DNA from: Exiguobacterium sp. s48
GTDB lineage: Bacteria; Bacillota; Bacilli; Exiguobacteriales; Exiguobacteriaceae
NCBI RefSeq assembly: GCF_018617395.1
Contig: NZ_JACSKC010000005.1
Location: 1-61,232 of the forward strand
Direction of reading: 5' to 3'
Length of the DNA stretch: 61,232 nt
The number at the start of each line of letters is the position of its first letter. Position 1 is the first letter of the stretch. A program made the position numbers and the translations under genes. Below are positions 8,938 to 17,311 of this stretch, piece after piece. The notes below the pieces were generated by a model. The model had not been told where the DNA came from. It did not search any database and saw only the letters and a list, made by a program, of their open reading frames with translations.

Positions 8938-9432
8938 ATGTATCGATTCGGTGAGTGGTTGAAGGAGAACCGCCGACTCTCAGGTTGGTCACAGGTTGAA
9001 TTATCAGAGAAGACATTTGGAGAGATTTCACAGCCCGCTATCAGTCAATACGAACAGAATCGTTCGATGCCATCGATTGCCGACATCGATCATCTGGCTC
9101 GCGCATTCGGACACACGCTCGCGACGGTTCCATGGGACGCCATCGAATTTGGATACGGCTACGGGGCAAAACATTCTGTCTCCAAGCTCGAGCGTCGTCG
9201 GTTCGACCTAAAGGAACTACCGCAGGCCGACTCGGTCCGAACCTTCGACGGGAAGACCTATGAACTGCACGGCTTCATCGGTATCGAGAAAGGAAGCGGC
9301 GAGACGGTCCAGTTAACACAACTCTATTATCGAATCCGGACGGTCGTCTGTGACGCCCACGTGCTCGCCAAACGTAAAAATCCGGATGACGAGCTCATCC
9401 ATGTCAAGAAGCGGAAAAGGGTCTTACAGTAA
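8938..9432 (+). CDS. XRE-family regulator at the head of the conjugation operon
   Basis: A 164-residue protein with an N-terminal Cro/CI helix-turn-helix (residues about 4-60: FGEWLKENRRLSGWSQVELSEK, then QPAISQYEQNRSMPSI with the recognition helix) and a C-terminal domain of unknown fold. AGAAAGGGG precedes the ATG. It is the first gene of the rightward transfer cluster, separated from the next gene by a structured leader. The likely role is control of the transfer operon, as with the Rco-type repressors of Gram-positive conjugative plasmids. Confidence 0.75.
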   Translation: MYRFGEWLKENRRLSGWSQVELSEKTFGEISQPAISQYEQNRSMPSIADIDHLARAFGHTLATVPWDAIEFGYGYGAKHSVSKLERRRFDLKELPQADSVRTFDGKTYELHGFIGIEKGSGETVQLTQLYYRIRTVVCDAHVLAKRKNPDDELIHVKKRKRVLQ

Positions 9433-9443
9433 CCGGCATCGAC

Positions 9444-9697
9444 GCAGCAGCACATCCTTAAGGATGGTCTCCTCCAATCACATACCGGCGTGTCCCTCAT
9501 CAGTGACCGGGTGGGCGGGATCTACGCACAGATGGTTCGGCGAGAGTCGCCTAAAACTCGCCACAAGGTCACCGCATCGTTCCGGGTCATCGAAAAACCC
9601 TGTACAACTCCTCCAATTCATGAGGAGCGGAGTTCGTGGGGGAACGGCTAAAAACCCACCGCACCGAATCCGACTGTCCTTAATGATGTGCTGCTGC
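9444..9697 (+). ncRNA. Structured leader RNA candidate of the transfer operon
   Basis: No gene fits 9433-9730 convincingly. A 21-base segment at 9444-9464 is the reverse complement of 9677-9697 with one mismatch, closing a domain of about 254 nt. Inside are smaller stems: GTGACC with GGTCAC, GGCG-agagt-CGCC, CTCCTC (9608-9613) with GAGGAG (9622-9627), and GTGGG with CCCAC. The position, just before the first transfer genes of an operon with internal terminators, fits a regulatory RNA. A processive antitermination element like the pLS20 conAn system is one possibility; a transfer-related DNA structure is another. Confidence 0.45.
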
Positions 9698-9730
9698 ACA
9701 TCACGAGATCAAGGGAAGGAAGTGTGTACC

Positions 9731-9913
9731 GTGGCAACCAAAGAACAGAAACAGAACCGTAGCTTCGCCGAGAAACTCTTACGCATCCGTGGGAAGGACT
9801 ACGAGGAGTGGCTCGACGAACAGCATCAACAGGTCATCCAGGACAACCAGGAACTCATTTTGGAGGCGCTCGAGGCGAAGCTCAGCTTCAAGTCTTCGGC
9901 GCACCAGGACTAA
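9731..9913 (+). CDS. Small charged protein, first gene of the transfer operon
   Basis: A 60-residue acidic/basic protein with helical content (RSFAEKLLRIRGKDYEEWLDEQ) and no membrane segment. I chose the GTG at 9731 because GGAAGGA at 9714-9720 precedes it and the frame upstream is the structured leader. It ends 12 bp before the pilin-like gene, with AAGGAGG between them. Function is not recognised. Being small, soluble and next to a structured leader, it could be a regulator acting with that RNA; this is speculation. Confidence 0.6.
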   Translation: MATKEQKQNRSFAEKLLRIRGKDYEEWLDEQHQQVIQDNQELILEALEAKLSFKSSAHQD

Positions 9914-9925
9914 GGAGGGAACGAC

Positions 9926-10150
9926 ATGGGACTCAATGAGACAGGGCTCAGCTTGCTTCAGTTCTTCCAGGGGCTCGCCGTCATCGCCGCGGCCATCGCT
10001 TTCGCGATCGGGGGCTTCTACTTCATCTTCGGTGGGGATCGTGGCCGCTCGAAGGCCGTCGGATGGCTCGTCGGGGGCGCCGTCGGTCTGATCATCGTCA
10101 TGGGTGCGTTCACGCTCGCCGAGATGGTCGATCAGAACATCAAATTCTAA
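9926..10150 (+). CDS. VirB2/TrbC-like pilin candidate
   Basis: A 74-residue protein with two hydrophobic helices (about 15-35, GLAVIAAAIAFAIGGFYFIF, and 45-63, WLVGGAVGLIIVMGAF) joined by a short basic loop GDRGRSK. This is the VirB2/TrbC-like layout of small membrane subunits near the start of Gram-positive type IV secretion operons. AAGGAGG precedes the ATG. A strong terminator follows directly, so this gene can be made in excess over those downstream, as expected for a major subunit. Confidence 0.6.
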   Translation: MGLNETGLSLLQFFQGLAVIAAAIAFAIGGFYFIFGGDRGRSKAVGWLVGGAVGLIIVMGAFTLAEMVDQNIKF

Positions 10151-10163
10151 TGCACACTCACGA

Positions 10164-10189
10164 AGCGTTCCAATCGGAAGGCTTTTTTT
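10164..10189 (+). terminator. Intrinsic terminator inside the transfer operon
   Basis: An 8-bp stem with one mismatch (10164-10171 with 10176-10183, AATC loop) is followed by seven T. It lies between the pilin-like gene and the membrane protein at 10217. No new promoter is obvious in the 66-bp gap, so downstream genes probably need read-through or antitermination. Confidence 0.75.
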
Positions 10190-10216
10190 GTTGCTTGAAA
10201 CGAGAGGAGGGACAAG

Positions 10217-11317
10217 ATGCTGTTTGTACGATTCACCGACGTGCCGGACACACGGATCCAGAACTATGAACGGCTCACTTTCGTCGAGGCGGTAATCGCG
10301 ACCCATGACCTGCATCAGGCATGTAGCGAGGAAGGGACGAGCTGTTCCGGTGATTTCCGGATCTTCGACCAGAAAGATGAGTTACTCTATCGGGGGACGT
10401 TCACGTTCGGGACCGGAGGAACCTATCCGAACCTGTACCATCAGGTGAAGGACCGGGTTCAACGGATACGGACAAAGAAAGAGGAGAACGCGAAGAAGAT
10501 ATGGCTCCTCGATGAGATCGAGATCGAGACACCGGATGACTATAAGCGCCAGTCCGTTACATCGAACCCGATCGTATCGTCGACCTATCAGTCACGGCTG
10601 ACCCGACTACAGCGCCGCCTTATCTACGGGGCGGCCACGACCGGAATCCTATTCACCTCACTTTTCACTGCCGCGCAATGGTTCATCGATAAAGAAGCGC
10701 ACGCCGAACAAGTGACCGGTGGCGAACAGGCGTGGCTAGATGCCTACGAACAGGCGCTCCAAGGTGAGGAAGCCTCGCTCATCGATTTACTGGAACGGAA
10801 AGTCCGGTCCGAGGAAGAGGATGCTTTACTGGTCGATCTTTATCTGGCGGAAGGAGAAGACCAGAAAGCGCTCGAGCTCACGGATGACCCCATCCTGATC
10901 GAGACGAAGCTGGACGGACTCGATCTATCCGGTCAGGAGAAATTGGAACGGCTCCAGGACTTCCAAGCGTCATATCCGACCGATGAGGGCGCGTTCGATC
11001 TTGCCGTGCTGAAACGGGACCATGAGACCGTGGCTAAAACGGATGACGTGGAGTGGACCGCTCCACGTATCTCGGCGAAAGTGATTGCCTACCTCTATCT
11101 CGGAGACATCGAGTCCGCGAAGGAATGGACGTCCAAAACGAACGACCCTACCGTACAAGTAAAGGTCGATAAATACCAAGACATTGCGGCCACGATCAAC
11201 GGACTAAACGATAAATTGAAGAAAACTTCTAGCAAAGACACTTCCGCCCGAGAGAAGATTCAAGCCGCTATCGCTACAGAAGAAGTTCAACTGCAAACAA
11301 TTCTTTATTCAGATTAA
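10217..11317 (+). CDS. Single-pass membrane protein of the transfer operon
   Basis: A 366-residue protein with a cytoplasmic N-terminal domain (about 1-135), one transmembrane helix at about 137-155 (IYGAATTGILFTSLFTAA) and a 200-residue acidic, helical C-terminal domain suggestive of TPR-like repeats (EQAWLDAYEQALQG, LYLAEGEDQKALEL). The topology recalls EssB/YukC of type VII secretion, but I see no clear homology. GAGAGGAGGG precedes the ATG. It sits directly upstream of the VirD4 gene, so a scaffold or substrate-recruiting role in the mating channel is plausible. Confidence 0.6.
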   Translation: MLFVRFTDVPDTRIQNYERLTFVEAVIATHDLHQACSEEGTSCSGDFRIFDQKDELLYRGTFTFGTGGTYPNLYHQVKDRVQRIRTKKEENAKKIWLLDEIEIETPDDYKRQSVTSNPIVSSTYQSRLTRLQRRLIYGAATTGILFTSLFTAAQWFIDKEAHAEQVTGGEQAWLDAYEQALQGEEASLIDLLERKVRSEEEDALLVDLYLAEGEDQKALELTDDPILIETKLDGLDLSGQEKLERLQDFQASYPTDEGAFDLAVLKRDHETVAKTDDVEWTAPRISAKVIAYLYLGDIESAKEWTSKTNDPTVQVKVDKYQDIAATINGLNDKLKKTSSKDTSAREKIQAAIATEEVQLQTILYSD

Positions 11318-11331
11318 GGTAGGTGAAATAA

Positions 11332-13695
11332 TTGAGAACTCCGTCCCAATCACCACGATTCCCGATACGTCTGATCTTCCCCGCCTTGTTCTTCCTGTTG
11401 GTGTTGCCGGTCGGGATTTTTTATCTGTTGAACGGGGTCTACAATATCATTCGACAAATCATGACCCCAATTCTAAAAGAAGGGCTGTTGGCCGGGGCGA
11501 CGATCCCGATGCTCTCTCCCTCCTTGTTCTTGGAGGTGAGCCTTCCCTCTTCGATCGTCTTGATTGGGCTGATCGCGTTCAGTCTGTTCATCGGACTGAT
11601 CGTGTTCGGCAAGGTGTGGCTGAACTTCCGTGACCTGCGGAAGAATCAGAAAGGGAGCGCCCGCTTCACCTCATTCGATGAATTGAAGCAACAGTACCGT
11701 CGTGTCCCGGACCGGAAGAAGCGCTATGACGGATTGGGTGGTGTCCCCGTCGGACGGGTCAAGAACGAGCTGTTCATCGATGACTCGCCCGTCAACAACC
11801 TCGTCATCGGGACGACCCGATCCGGGAAGGGCGAGACGTTCGTCTTCTCGACGATCGACCTGTACAGTCGGGCGAGTGACCAGGCCAGTCTTATCATCAA
11901 CGACCCGAAAGGTGAGCTCTTTGCCGCCTCGAAGGAGACGCTCGAGCAACGCGGCTATCAGGTCGAGGTGTTGAACCTGATGAACCCGCTCCAATCGATG
12001 TCGTACAACCTGTTGCAACTGACGATCGACGCATTTCTCGAGGAGAACTATTCGCTCGCCCAACAGTATGCACGCTCGGTCGCGTTCATGTTGTACCATG
12101 ACCCGAAGGCGCGGGACCCGTTCTGGGCCAACTCATCGATTGACCTGTGTACGGCGCTCATCCTCGGACTCTGCGAGGAGTCGAAGGACACGCCGGAGAA
12201 GATCAACATGTACAACGTCGCGCTCATGCTCTCGGACCTCGGCTCACGAACGGTGGTCACGCGGCAAGGACAGGAAATCTCCGCGCTCGACGAATTCTTT
12301 CAGCGATTCCCGGAGAACCATCCCGCCCGGCTCCAGTTCGCGACGCTCCACTTCTCGGGTGGCCAGACACGGGCGAGTATTTTAGCCAATACGAATGCGA
12401 AACTCGGGATCTTCACATTGAACGGGACCGGGAAGCTGACGTCGATGAACTCGCTCGACATGCGACGCATCGGATTCAACCGCTGGATCAGTGGACGGAC
12501 TGAACCTTTGACACGGATCACGTTCAGATTCCCCGATGGGACGACCCATGCGCTCACGACGGACGACGACGGCAGCTTCATCGTATACCATACGTCACCA
12601 CTCCAAATTGGGGACGTCGTTCAGATCTCAACCGACTCAAGCACGTCGACGATCCAGCTGGAAGCGCATGACGAAGATAGTGGACGGTTCCGCTACTCCA
12701 TCGACGGGACGATACAGATCCGTGAGGTGATGCATCAACTCCATCCCGTGGCGGTGTTCCTCATCGTCCCAGACTATGACCCGACATTCAACGTCATCGC
12801 GTCGCTCTACATCAAACAGGTGTACACCGCGCTCGCGCGTGTCGCCTCGCAGACGAAACAGGGCAAATGCGAGCGTCAGGTCGTCTTCCTTCTCGATGAG
12901 TTCGGGAACATGCCTCCGATCGAGGGCATGGCCAACATCATCACGGTCTGTCTCGGCCGGAACATGCGCTTCAATCTTGTCATCCAAGCCTATTCCCAAC
13001 TCGAGAACCTGTACGGAGAGGACTGGAAGACGATCGACGGCAACTGTGGGAACACGCACTATCTGTTGACCGCGGACGAGTCGACCGCCGAACTGATCTC
13101 GAAGAAGCTCGGTGAGGCGACCATCGTCACGAAATCCCGGTCCGGTCAGACGTTTTCGCTCAAGAAATCGAAGACGGAGAACGTGGACGGGCGTCGGCTC
13201 ATGACGGCGACCGAAGTCATGGGGTTAAAAGAAGGTGAGATGCTTATCATCCGTGTCATCAAGCGTCAGGACACGAAGAAGCGACGCATACAGTCGTATC
13301 CAATTTTCCTGAGCGGCAAGACGGCGATGAAGTACCGCTATGAATACCTGGCGGACGACTTCGACACGGACCGTTCCCTGCATGACATCGATATCCCCTG
13401 TCGTCACGCCGGTCTCGACTTCGAACAGATTCGCGTCTGTTTCGCGAAGAAAGAAGACGAGACGGACGCGAACACGCCATCGAATCAGGAAGACAAGTCC
13501 TTGACGGTACGAGACGTGCTGCAGGATAGCATCCTCCGCTCGATGTTCGAGGGTCATGACATCGGAGGACTTTCCCTCCCTGAGTTCGAGACGAACCTGA
13601 ACTTAGGAGTTTACGACGTCACTGACAGCCAGAAGAGCTTTTTGAGCACGATGATCGCGAAGCGACTCGAGAAACTGAAGCAAGGCACACCGTAG
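11332..13695 (+). CDS. VirD4/TraG-type type IV coupling ATPase
   Basis: A 787-residue coupling protein that would dock the relaxosome and pump DNA. Two N-terminal membrane helices (about 13-35 and 60-87) precede the ATPase. Walker A is IGTTRSGKGETF near residue 158 and Walker B is VFLLDEFGNMPP near 518. The family sequences RASILANTNAKL and FLIVPDYDPTFNVIASLY are present. Between them, at about 386-465, is an extra beta-rich block (GRTEPLTRITFRF, TTDDDGSFIVY) that looks like a carboxypeptidase-regulatory or Ig-like insert and is unusual for this family. It starts with TTG after AGGTAGGTG. The next gene follows after 16 bp. Confidence 0.9.
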   Translation: MRTPSQSPRFPIRLIFPALFFLLVLPVGIFYLLNGVYNIIRQIMTPILKEGLLAGATIPMLSPSLFLEVSLPSSIVLIGLIAFSLFIGLIVFGKVWLNFRDLRKNQKGSARFTSFDELKQQYRRVPDRKKRYDGLGGVPVGRVKNELFIDDSPVNNLVIGTTRSGKGETFVFSTIDLYSRASDQASLIINDPKGELFAASKETLEQRGYQVEVLNLMNPLQSMSYNLLQLTIDAFLEENYSLAQQYARSVAFMLYHDPKARDPFWANSSIDLCTALILGLCEESKDTPEKINMYNVALMLSDLGSRTVVTRQGQEISALDEFFQRFPENHPARLQFATLHFSGGQTRASILANTNAKLGIFTLNGTGKLTSMNSLDMRRIGFNRWISGRTEPLTRITFRFPDGTTHALTTDDDGSFIVYHTSPLQIGDVVQISTDSSTSTIQLEAHDEDSGRFRYSIDGTIQIREVMHQLHPVAVFLIVPDYDPTFNVIASLYIKQVYTALARVASQTKQGKCERQVVFLLDEFGNMPPIEGMANIITVCLGRNMRFNLVIQAYSQLENLYGEDWKTIDGNCGNTHYLLTADESTAELISKKLGEATIVTKSRSGQTFSLKKSKTENVDGRRLMTATEVMGLKEGEMLIIRVIKRQDTKKRRIQSYPIFLSGKTAMKYRYEYLADDFDTDRSLHDIDIPCRHAGLDFEQIRVCFAKKEDETDANTPSNQEDKSLTVRDVLQDSILRSMFEGHDIGGLSLPEFETNLNLGVYDVTDSQKSFLSTMIAKRLEKLKQGTP

Positions 13696-13711
13696 AGAGG
13701 AGGCCGAACCC

Positions 13712-13954
13712 ATGGCCGAAAGTGCGAGAGAGAAGCGAATCCAGAACGAACTGCGTGTCGTCGCAAGGATCATCGAGACGCAGCGCGTCCGTCTCGAACG
13801 GGGCGACGTACTCAATATCCAGACGAACGACGGCTTTCTGACCGTCTATCAGGACGACACCTCAGACACCCCGAAAACTGTTACACTTATAGATAAGTTC
13901 GATTTCAGGGTCAACCTGAAGATCGCGGATTTACTAAAGGGGAAAATCGTCTGA
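13712..13954 (+). CDS. Small soluble protein of the transfer operon
   Basis: An 80-residue protein with a charged helix (about 3-30) and beta strands (LNIQTNDGFLTVYQ, KTVTLIDKFDFRVN). There is no signal peptide or membrane segment. GAGAGGAGG precedes the ATG. It is tightly packed between virD4 and the lipoprotein gene. The family is not recognised. Confidence 0.6.
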   Translation: MAESAREKRIQNELRVVARIIETQRVRLERGDVLNIQTNDGFLTVYQDDTSDTPKTVTLIDKFDFRVNLKIADLLKGKIV

Positions 13955-13970
13955 CGGAGGGGTAAACGTT

Positions 13971-14378
13971 ATGAGGAAAATCTTGATTGGTGTCCTACTC
14001 GGAAGTTCGTTACTTTTAGCATCATGTGGTGCCGAAAGTTCGAATTATCTTTCTACGACTTCTGTTGAAGAAATTGCAGATATTAAAACTGAGCAAGAAA
14101 GTGCATACGTTCTTGTAGACAGCGATAGTCAAGGTAATGAAGGGGCTTACGTTGATACTGTGCGAGAAGTCGCCACGGAAAAAAAGAAAGACGTTCTCTT
14201 ATTCAATCCATTTCAGCCTAATGGGGAAGATCTTGAAGAACGTTCTACCCAAGAACATCCTGAACTTAAAGGTGGCAGATTATACGAGATGACTGACGGT
14301 GAAATCAGTCGTGAATTAAATGTATCTGCCCTTACAGAAGATGAATTAAAGGATCAAGTCACTAATTTCATTAAATAG
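13971..14378 (+). CDS. Lipoprotein of the transfer operon
   Basis: A 135-residue lipoprotein. The signal peptide MRKILIGVLLGSSLLLASC ends in a clear lipobox (LASC, lipidated Cys19), so it should be anchored to the outer face of the membrane. The mature part is acidic and has no recognised domain. GGAGGGG precedes the ATG. From here to about 14.95 kb the DNA is more AT-rich than the flanking transfer genes, a local change shared with the first half of the next gene. Surface exclusion, entry exclusion or channel stabilisation are possible roles; none is shown by the sequence. Confidence 0.65.
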   Translation: MRKILIGVLLGSSLLLASCGAESSNYLSTTSVEEIADIKTEQESAYVLVDSDSQGNEGAYVDTVREVATEKKKDVLLFNPFQPNGEDLEERSTQEHPELKGGRLYEMTDGEISRELNVSALTEDELKDQVTNFIK

Positions 14379-14398
14379 CCTCTGAATGGAGGGATTCT

Positions 14399-16366
14399 AT
14401 GGGTGATAACGAAGTCGTAAACAAGCTACAAGAGTTCACTGATATCCTTAGTCTCAGTACATTGGTACTGGATGCCCTCCGCTCAATGGGTTGGATTTTA
14501 ATACGTGGCTTAGCAGTATTGATTGATGGACTTGAAAAAGTCACTGACAGCATATTACTAACGAAAACATTTTTTAATAACTCTCAAGTGGTTGAATTCG
14601 TTTCTACGATTCAACCTTTTTTGTACGTTCTTTTAGCTGCTAGCTTCCTATTCACGGGTTACCTCATCATTTTTCAAAAGAAATTTGATCGAGAAGGATT
14701 TTTAATCAATCTGTTTATCACGTTGCTCATTCTCGGACTATTATCTCCAACGATGACGCAAGTAAGTGAATTCAGTGATACCGCGATTGATTTCACAACT
14801 CAAAACTCTGGAGAAAACTCTTCCGGTGAATCGATATCAAATCAGATTTTAAGAGAAAACATTCATGATTTGATTGAGTATGACCGAAACGATTTTTCCG
14901 GTTTGGAAGGAGAGGCTTTGAACTCGCTGCCTCGAAGTCATTTACGAAATATCGACATCAATGAGGTATTCGATAGTAATGAATTTCGCTTGGGAAGTAC
15001 TGGCGAACAAATCTCTCAGTCCAAACTAACCTGGAATGGTGAAACGATGGGAACCTCAAAACTCGACCAAGGTGGCGTCGAATGGAACAACCAGTATTAC
15101 TACCGCTATCAGCCGAACTGGTTGACCATCTTCGTGACACTCGGGATTATGGGCTTCACGCTGTTCTCGATCGCCTACAAACTGGCACGTCTCTCGTTCG
15201 AGCTTGCCTTCAACTATGTCTTGGCGATCCTCGTCGCACCGGCCGACCTTCACAGTGGCCAAAAGACGAAGAAGGTCATCCAGAGCATTTTGAACACGTT
15301 CCTCGTGACCATCCTGATCTTCGTCTCCATCAAGTTGTACACAATCGGGACCGCCTATCTCGCGGAGACATTGAACGGGTTCGCCTATCTGATCGCCCTC
15401 ATCGCCTTCTCGGTCGCGTTGATCGACGGGCCGAACATGGTCGAGCGGCTGTTCGGGATCGATGCGGGACTTAAACGGGGATGGGGTGTCGCCCTCGGCG
15501 CCTATGCCGCCGGGAAAGGTGTGACCTCGGCCGGTGCCCACGCGGTCTCGAAGGTCGCGCGTGCCACACAGGGCGCACCGAAAATGCCATCGCTTCATGA
15601 GGCTGCGACGGCTCGGATGGATTCGAATGCTATGCCACAAAGTGACTCACCGCTTAGTGTGGCGACCCAAGCTTCAAAGCAGATGGACGCCGAGAGACAA
15701 ACTGATCCAGATGGTTTTACTCAGACGAATCAAAGCGCAAGTCGTACTCAACCTGATCAAGACAAACCGACAAGCCCGCAAGACGTTGCGCAACCAATCA
15801 GTGGTCAAGAATCAGAACCGGAATCGCAAGACTCTACACACCTAAAAGAAGTATCAGAGCGTACTTCGTCTCCAGAATCGATCCATGCGACGAACCCTGA
15901 ATCAAATACCGAACGTGGGCCCGACCATCGAACGACGTCATCCGAGACGCAAAGACCGGACTCGATTCACGACCATTCAAGCTCTGGTCATTCTCCAAGC
16001 CCTAGTTCGTCGCCTATCGAACCGATCACTCGTTCTATCTATACCGCATCCGGACCTGACAATCGTCAAAGCGAATCGGTAGCCGGAGAAGCCCAGACGT
16101 CACCGACACACCATGACGTACCACGTTCAAACGGCTCATCTTCGTCTTCGTCATCTGCGCCGGATTCAAATGACACGGTATCAGAGAAACGTCAAGGACA
16201 CGCTAGACGAACTATCCATCAGGACACCGTGATTGATGTAGAGACCGAGGTCATCGAACAGGTACGTGAGAATCAGACACACCGTCATAGCCAGCACCAG
16301 GAAGAGACGCGACGGATCTATCCGACCTCGCCACCGCGTCCTGACCATATTGAGAAGAAGGAGTGA
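14399..16366 (+). CDS. VirB6/TrbL-like polytopic channel protein
   Basis: A 655-residue protein. About six hydrophobic segments lie in residues 75-385: IQPFLYVLLAASFLFTGYLI, LFITLLILGLLS, WLTIFVTLGIMGFTLFSI, LAFNYVLAILVA, FLVTILIFVSIKLYTIG and FAYLIALIAFSVAL. This is the VirB6/TrbL pattern of the inner-membrane pore of Gram-positive type IV secretion. Residues about 410-655 are a hydrophilic tail rich in Ser, Gln, Pro, Asp and His, probably disordered. The first 180 codons are AT-richer than the rest, hinting at a recombination joint near 15.0 kb. AATGGAGGG precedes the ATG. Confidence 0.7.
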   Translation: MGDNEVVNKLQEFTDILSLSTLVLDALRSMGWILIRGLAVLIDGLEKVTDSILLTKTFFNNSQVVEFVSTIQPFLYVLLAASFLFTGYLIIFQKKFDREGFLINLFITLLILGLLSPTMTQVSEFSDTAIDFTTQNSGENSSGESISNQILRENIHDLIEYDRNDFSGLEGEALNSLPRSHLRNIDINEVFDSNEFRLGSTGEQISQSKLTWNGETMGTSKLDQGGVEWNNQYYYRYQPNWLTIFVTLGIMGFTLFSIAYKLARLSFELAFNYVLAILVAPADLHSGQKTKKVIQSILNTFLVTILIFVSIKLYTIGTAYLAETLNGFAYLIALIAFSVALIDGPNMVERLFGIDAGLKRGWGVALGAYAAGKGVTSAGAHAVSKVARATQGAPKMPSLHEAATARMDSNAMPQSDSPLSVATQASKQMDAERQTDPDGFTQTNQSASRTQPDQDKPTSPQDVAQPISGQESEPESQDSTHLKEVSERTSSPESIHATNPESNTERGPDHRTTSSETQRPDSIHDHSSSGHSPSPSSSPIEPITRSIYTASGPDNRQSESVAGEAQTSPTHHDVPRSNGSSSSSSSAPDSNDTVSEKRQGHARRTIHQDTVIDVETEVIEQVRENQTHRHSQHQEETRRIYPTSPPRPDHIEKKE

Positions 16367-16372
16367 TGACCC

Positions 16373-16672
16373 ATGCGCAACTATCGAATACCAAATGAGG
16401 TCACGACCGAACTGAAGATCAACAAGATGCTCTATCTGCACGACTTCCTGTTCCTCGTCGGGCTCATCGTGCTCCGGCTCGTGACGCTCCCGTTCATCCC
16501 GTCGGTGCTGCACATCCCGTTCACGGTCTTCCTCGTCGTCTTCGGTCTATTCATGGTGCTCAGACCGGCGACGAACCCACAGAAGCGGATGGTCCACGCG
16601 CTCTACTACGCGCTCATCAAACGCAAAGACACCTATCTCGCACTCGACGCGCAGACGAAAGGACGTGAGTGA
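16373..16672 (+). CDS. Small VirB3/TcpE-like membrane protein
   Basis: A 99-residue protein with an N-terminal RNYRIPNEVTTELKI segment and two close transmembrane helices (about 25-42 and 47-63), then a basic C-terminus. This size and layout, immediately upstream of VirB4, fit the VirB3/TcpE/PrgI-like component that anchors the VirB4 ATPase. AGAAGGAG precedes the ATG. The next gene overlaps or abuts its stop codon. Confidence 0.6.
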   Translation: MRNYRIPNEVTTELKINKMLYLHDFLFLVGLIVLRLVTLPFIPSVLHIPFTVFLVVFGLFMVLRPATNPQKRMVHALYYALIKRKDTYLALDAQTKGRE

Positions 16673-16673
16673 G

Positions 16674-17294
16674 ATGGCGTTCATTGAAGACACGCTACAG
16701 GGACCGAGACCTACGGGTACCTGGCTTGACGAACAGGACGTGGTCGAGAAACGGAAAGTCAAAGATAAGGTCGTCGTCAAACCGACGATCGCCGAGCTGA
16801 TGCCAATCGTCGATGTCACTGATACCGAGGCGTTTGAAATGCGAGACGGGACCTATCTCGACATGGTCCAGCTCACCTCGAAAGATATCTATTCACTGAA
16901 CGAGGAGGAAAAAGACCATGACGTGTTCTCGCTCGCCTATCTTCTGCAAGCGTACACGCACCCGCTCAAGGTGGTGCCACTGAACACACCGCTCAATCTC
17001 GAGCGGCAGAAGATCAGCATCGAACGACAGATTCGACAAAATCAGACACCGGCCTACCTGCCCTTCTTGTTGAAGAAGAAACAGGAGCTTGAATACCTCG
17101 AGGAGCATCGCACCAATCGCGATTATCTCCTCTTTTTTTATGCCGATGACGAACGGACACTACGCGAGCGGAAGACACATCTCTATAAACTGCTCCGTCG
17201 CTCGAACCCGATGCGCGAGCTGACGCTCGACCAGAAGGTCCATGTGCTCTACCAATTGAACAACCCGAACACGAAACCGCAACTCGACGCTTGA
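16674..17294 (+). CDS. VirB4 N-terminal domain as a separate protein (TrsD-like)
   Basis: A 206-residue soluble protein resembling the N-terminal domain that VirB4-family proteins normally carry on one chain: the strand MVQLTSKDIYSLNEEEK, the helix SLAYLLQAYTHPLKVVPL, and NLERQKISIERQIRQNQ. It lacks ATP-binding motifs. I chose ATG 16674, just after the upstream stop codon; the GTG at 16665 is possible. The stop codon is 17 bp before the ATPase gene, so the two are translationally linked and probably form one functional VirB4. Confidence 0.6.
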   Translation: MAFIEDTLQGPRPTGTWLDEQDVVEKRKVKDKVVVKPTIAELMPIVDVTDTEAFEMRDGTYLDMVQLTSKDIYSLNEEEKDHDVFSLAYLLQAYTHPLKVVPLNTPLNLERQKISIERQIRQNQTPAYLPFLLKKKQELEYLEEHRTNRDYLLFFYADDERTLRERKTHLYKLLRRSNPMRELTLDQKVHVLYQLNNPNTKPQLDA

Positions 17295-17311
17295 AGAAAG
17301 GAGTAATGCGT

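Noticed and set aside
9350-9730. Upstream extension of the small gene at 9731
   Set aside because: It overlaps the end of the XRE gene and the folded leader; the sequence is Ser/Arg-rich and not protein-like.
10217-11317. EssB of a type VII secretion system
   Set aside because: Only the topology is similar; no other type VII genes are present and the gene sits inside a type IV operon.
15056-15640. Minus-strand 194-codon frame
   Set aside because: Lies wholly inside the VirB6-like gene and is rich in Arg, Asp and Gly as expected of an antisense shadow.
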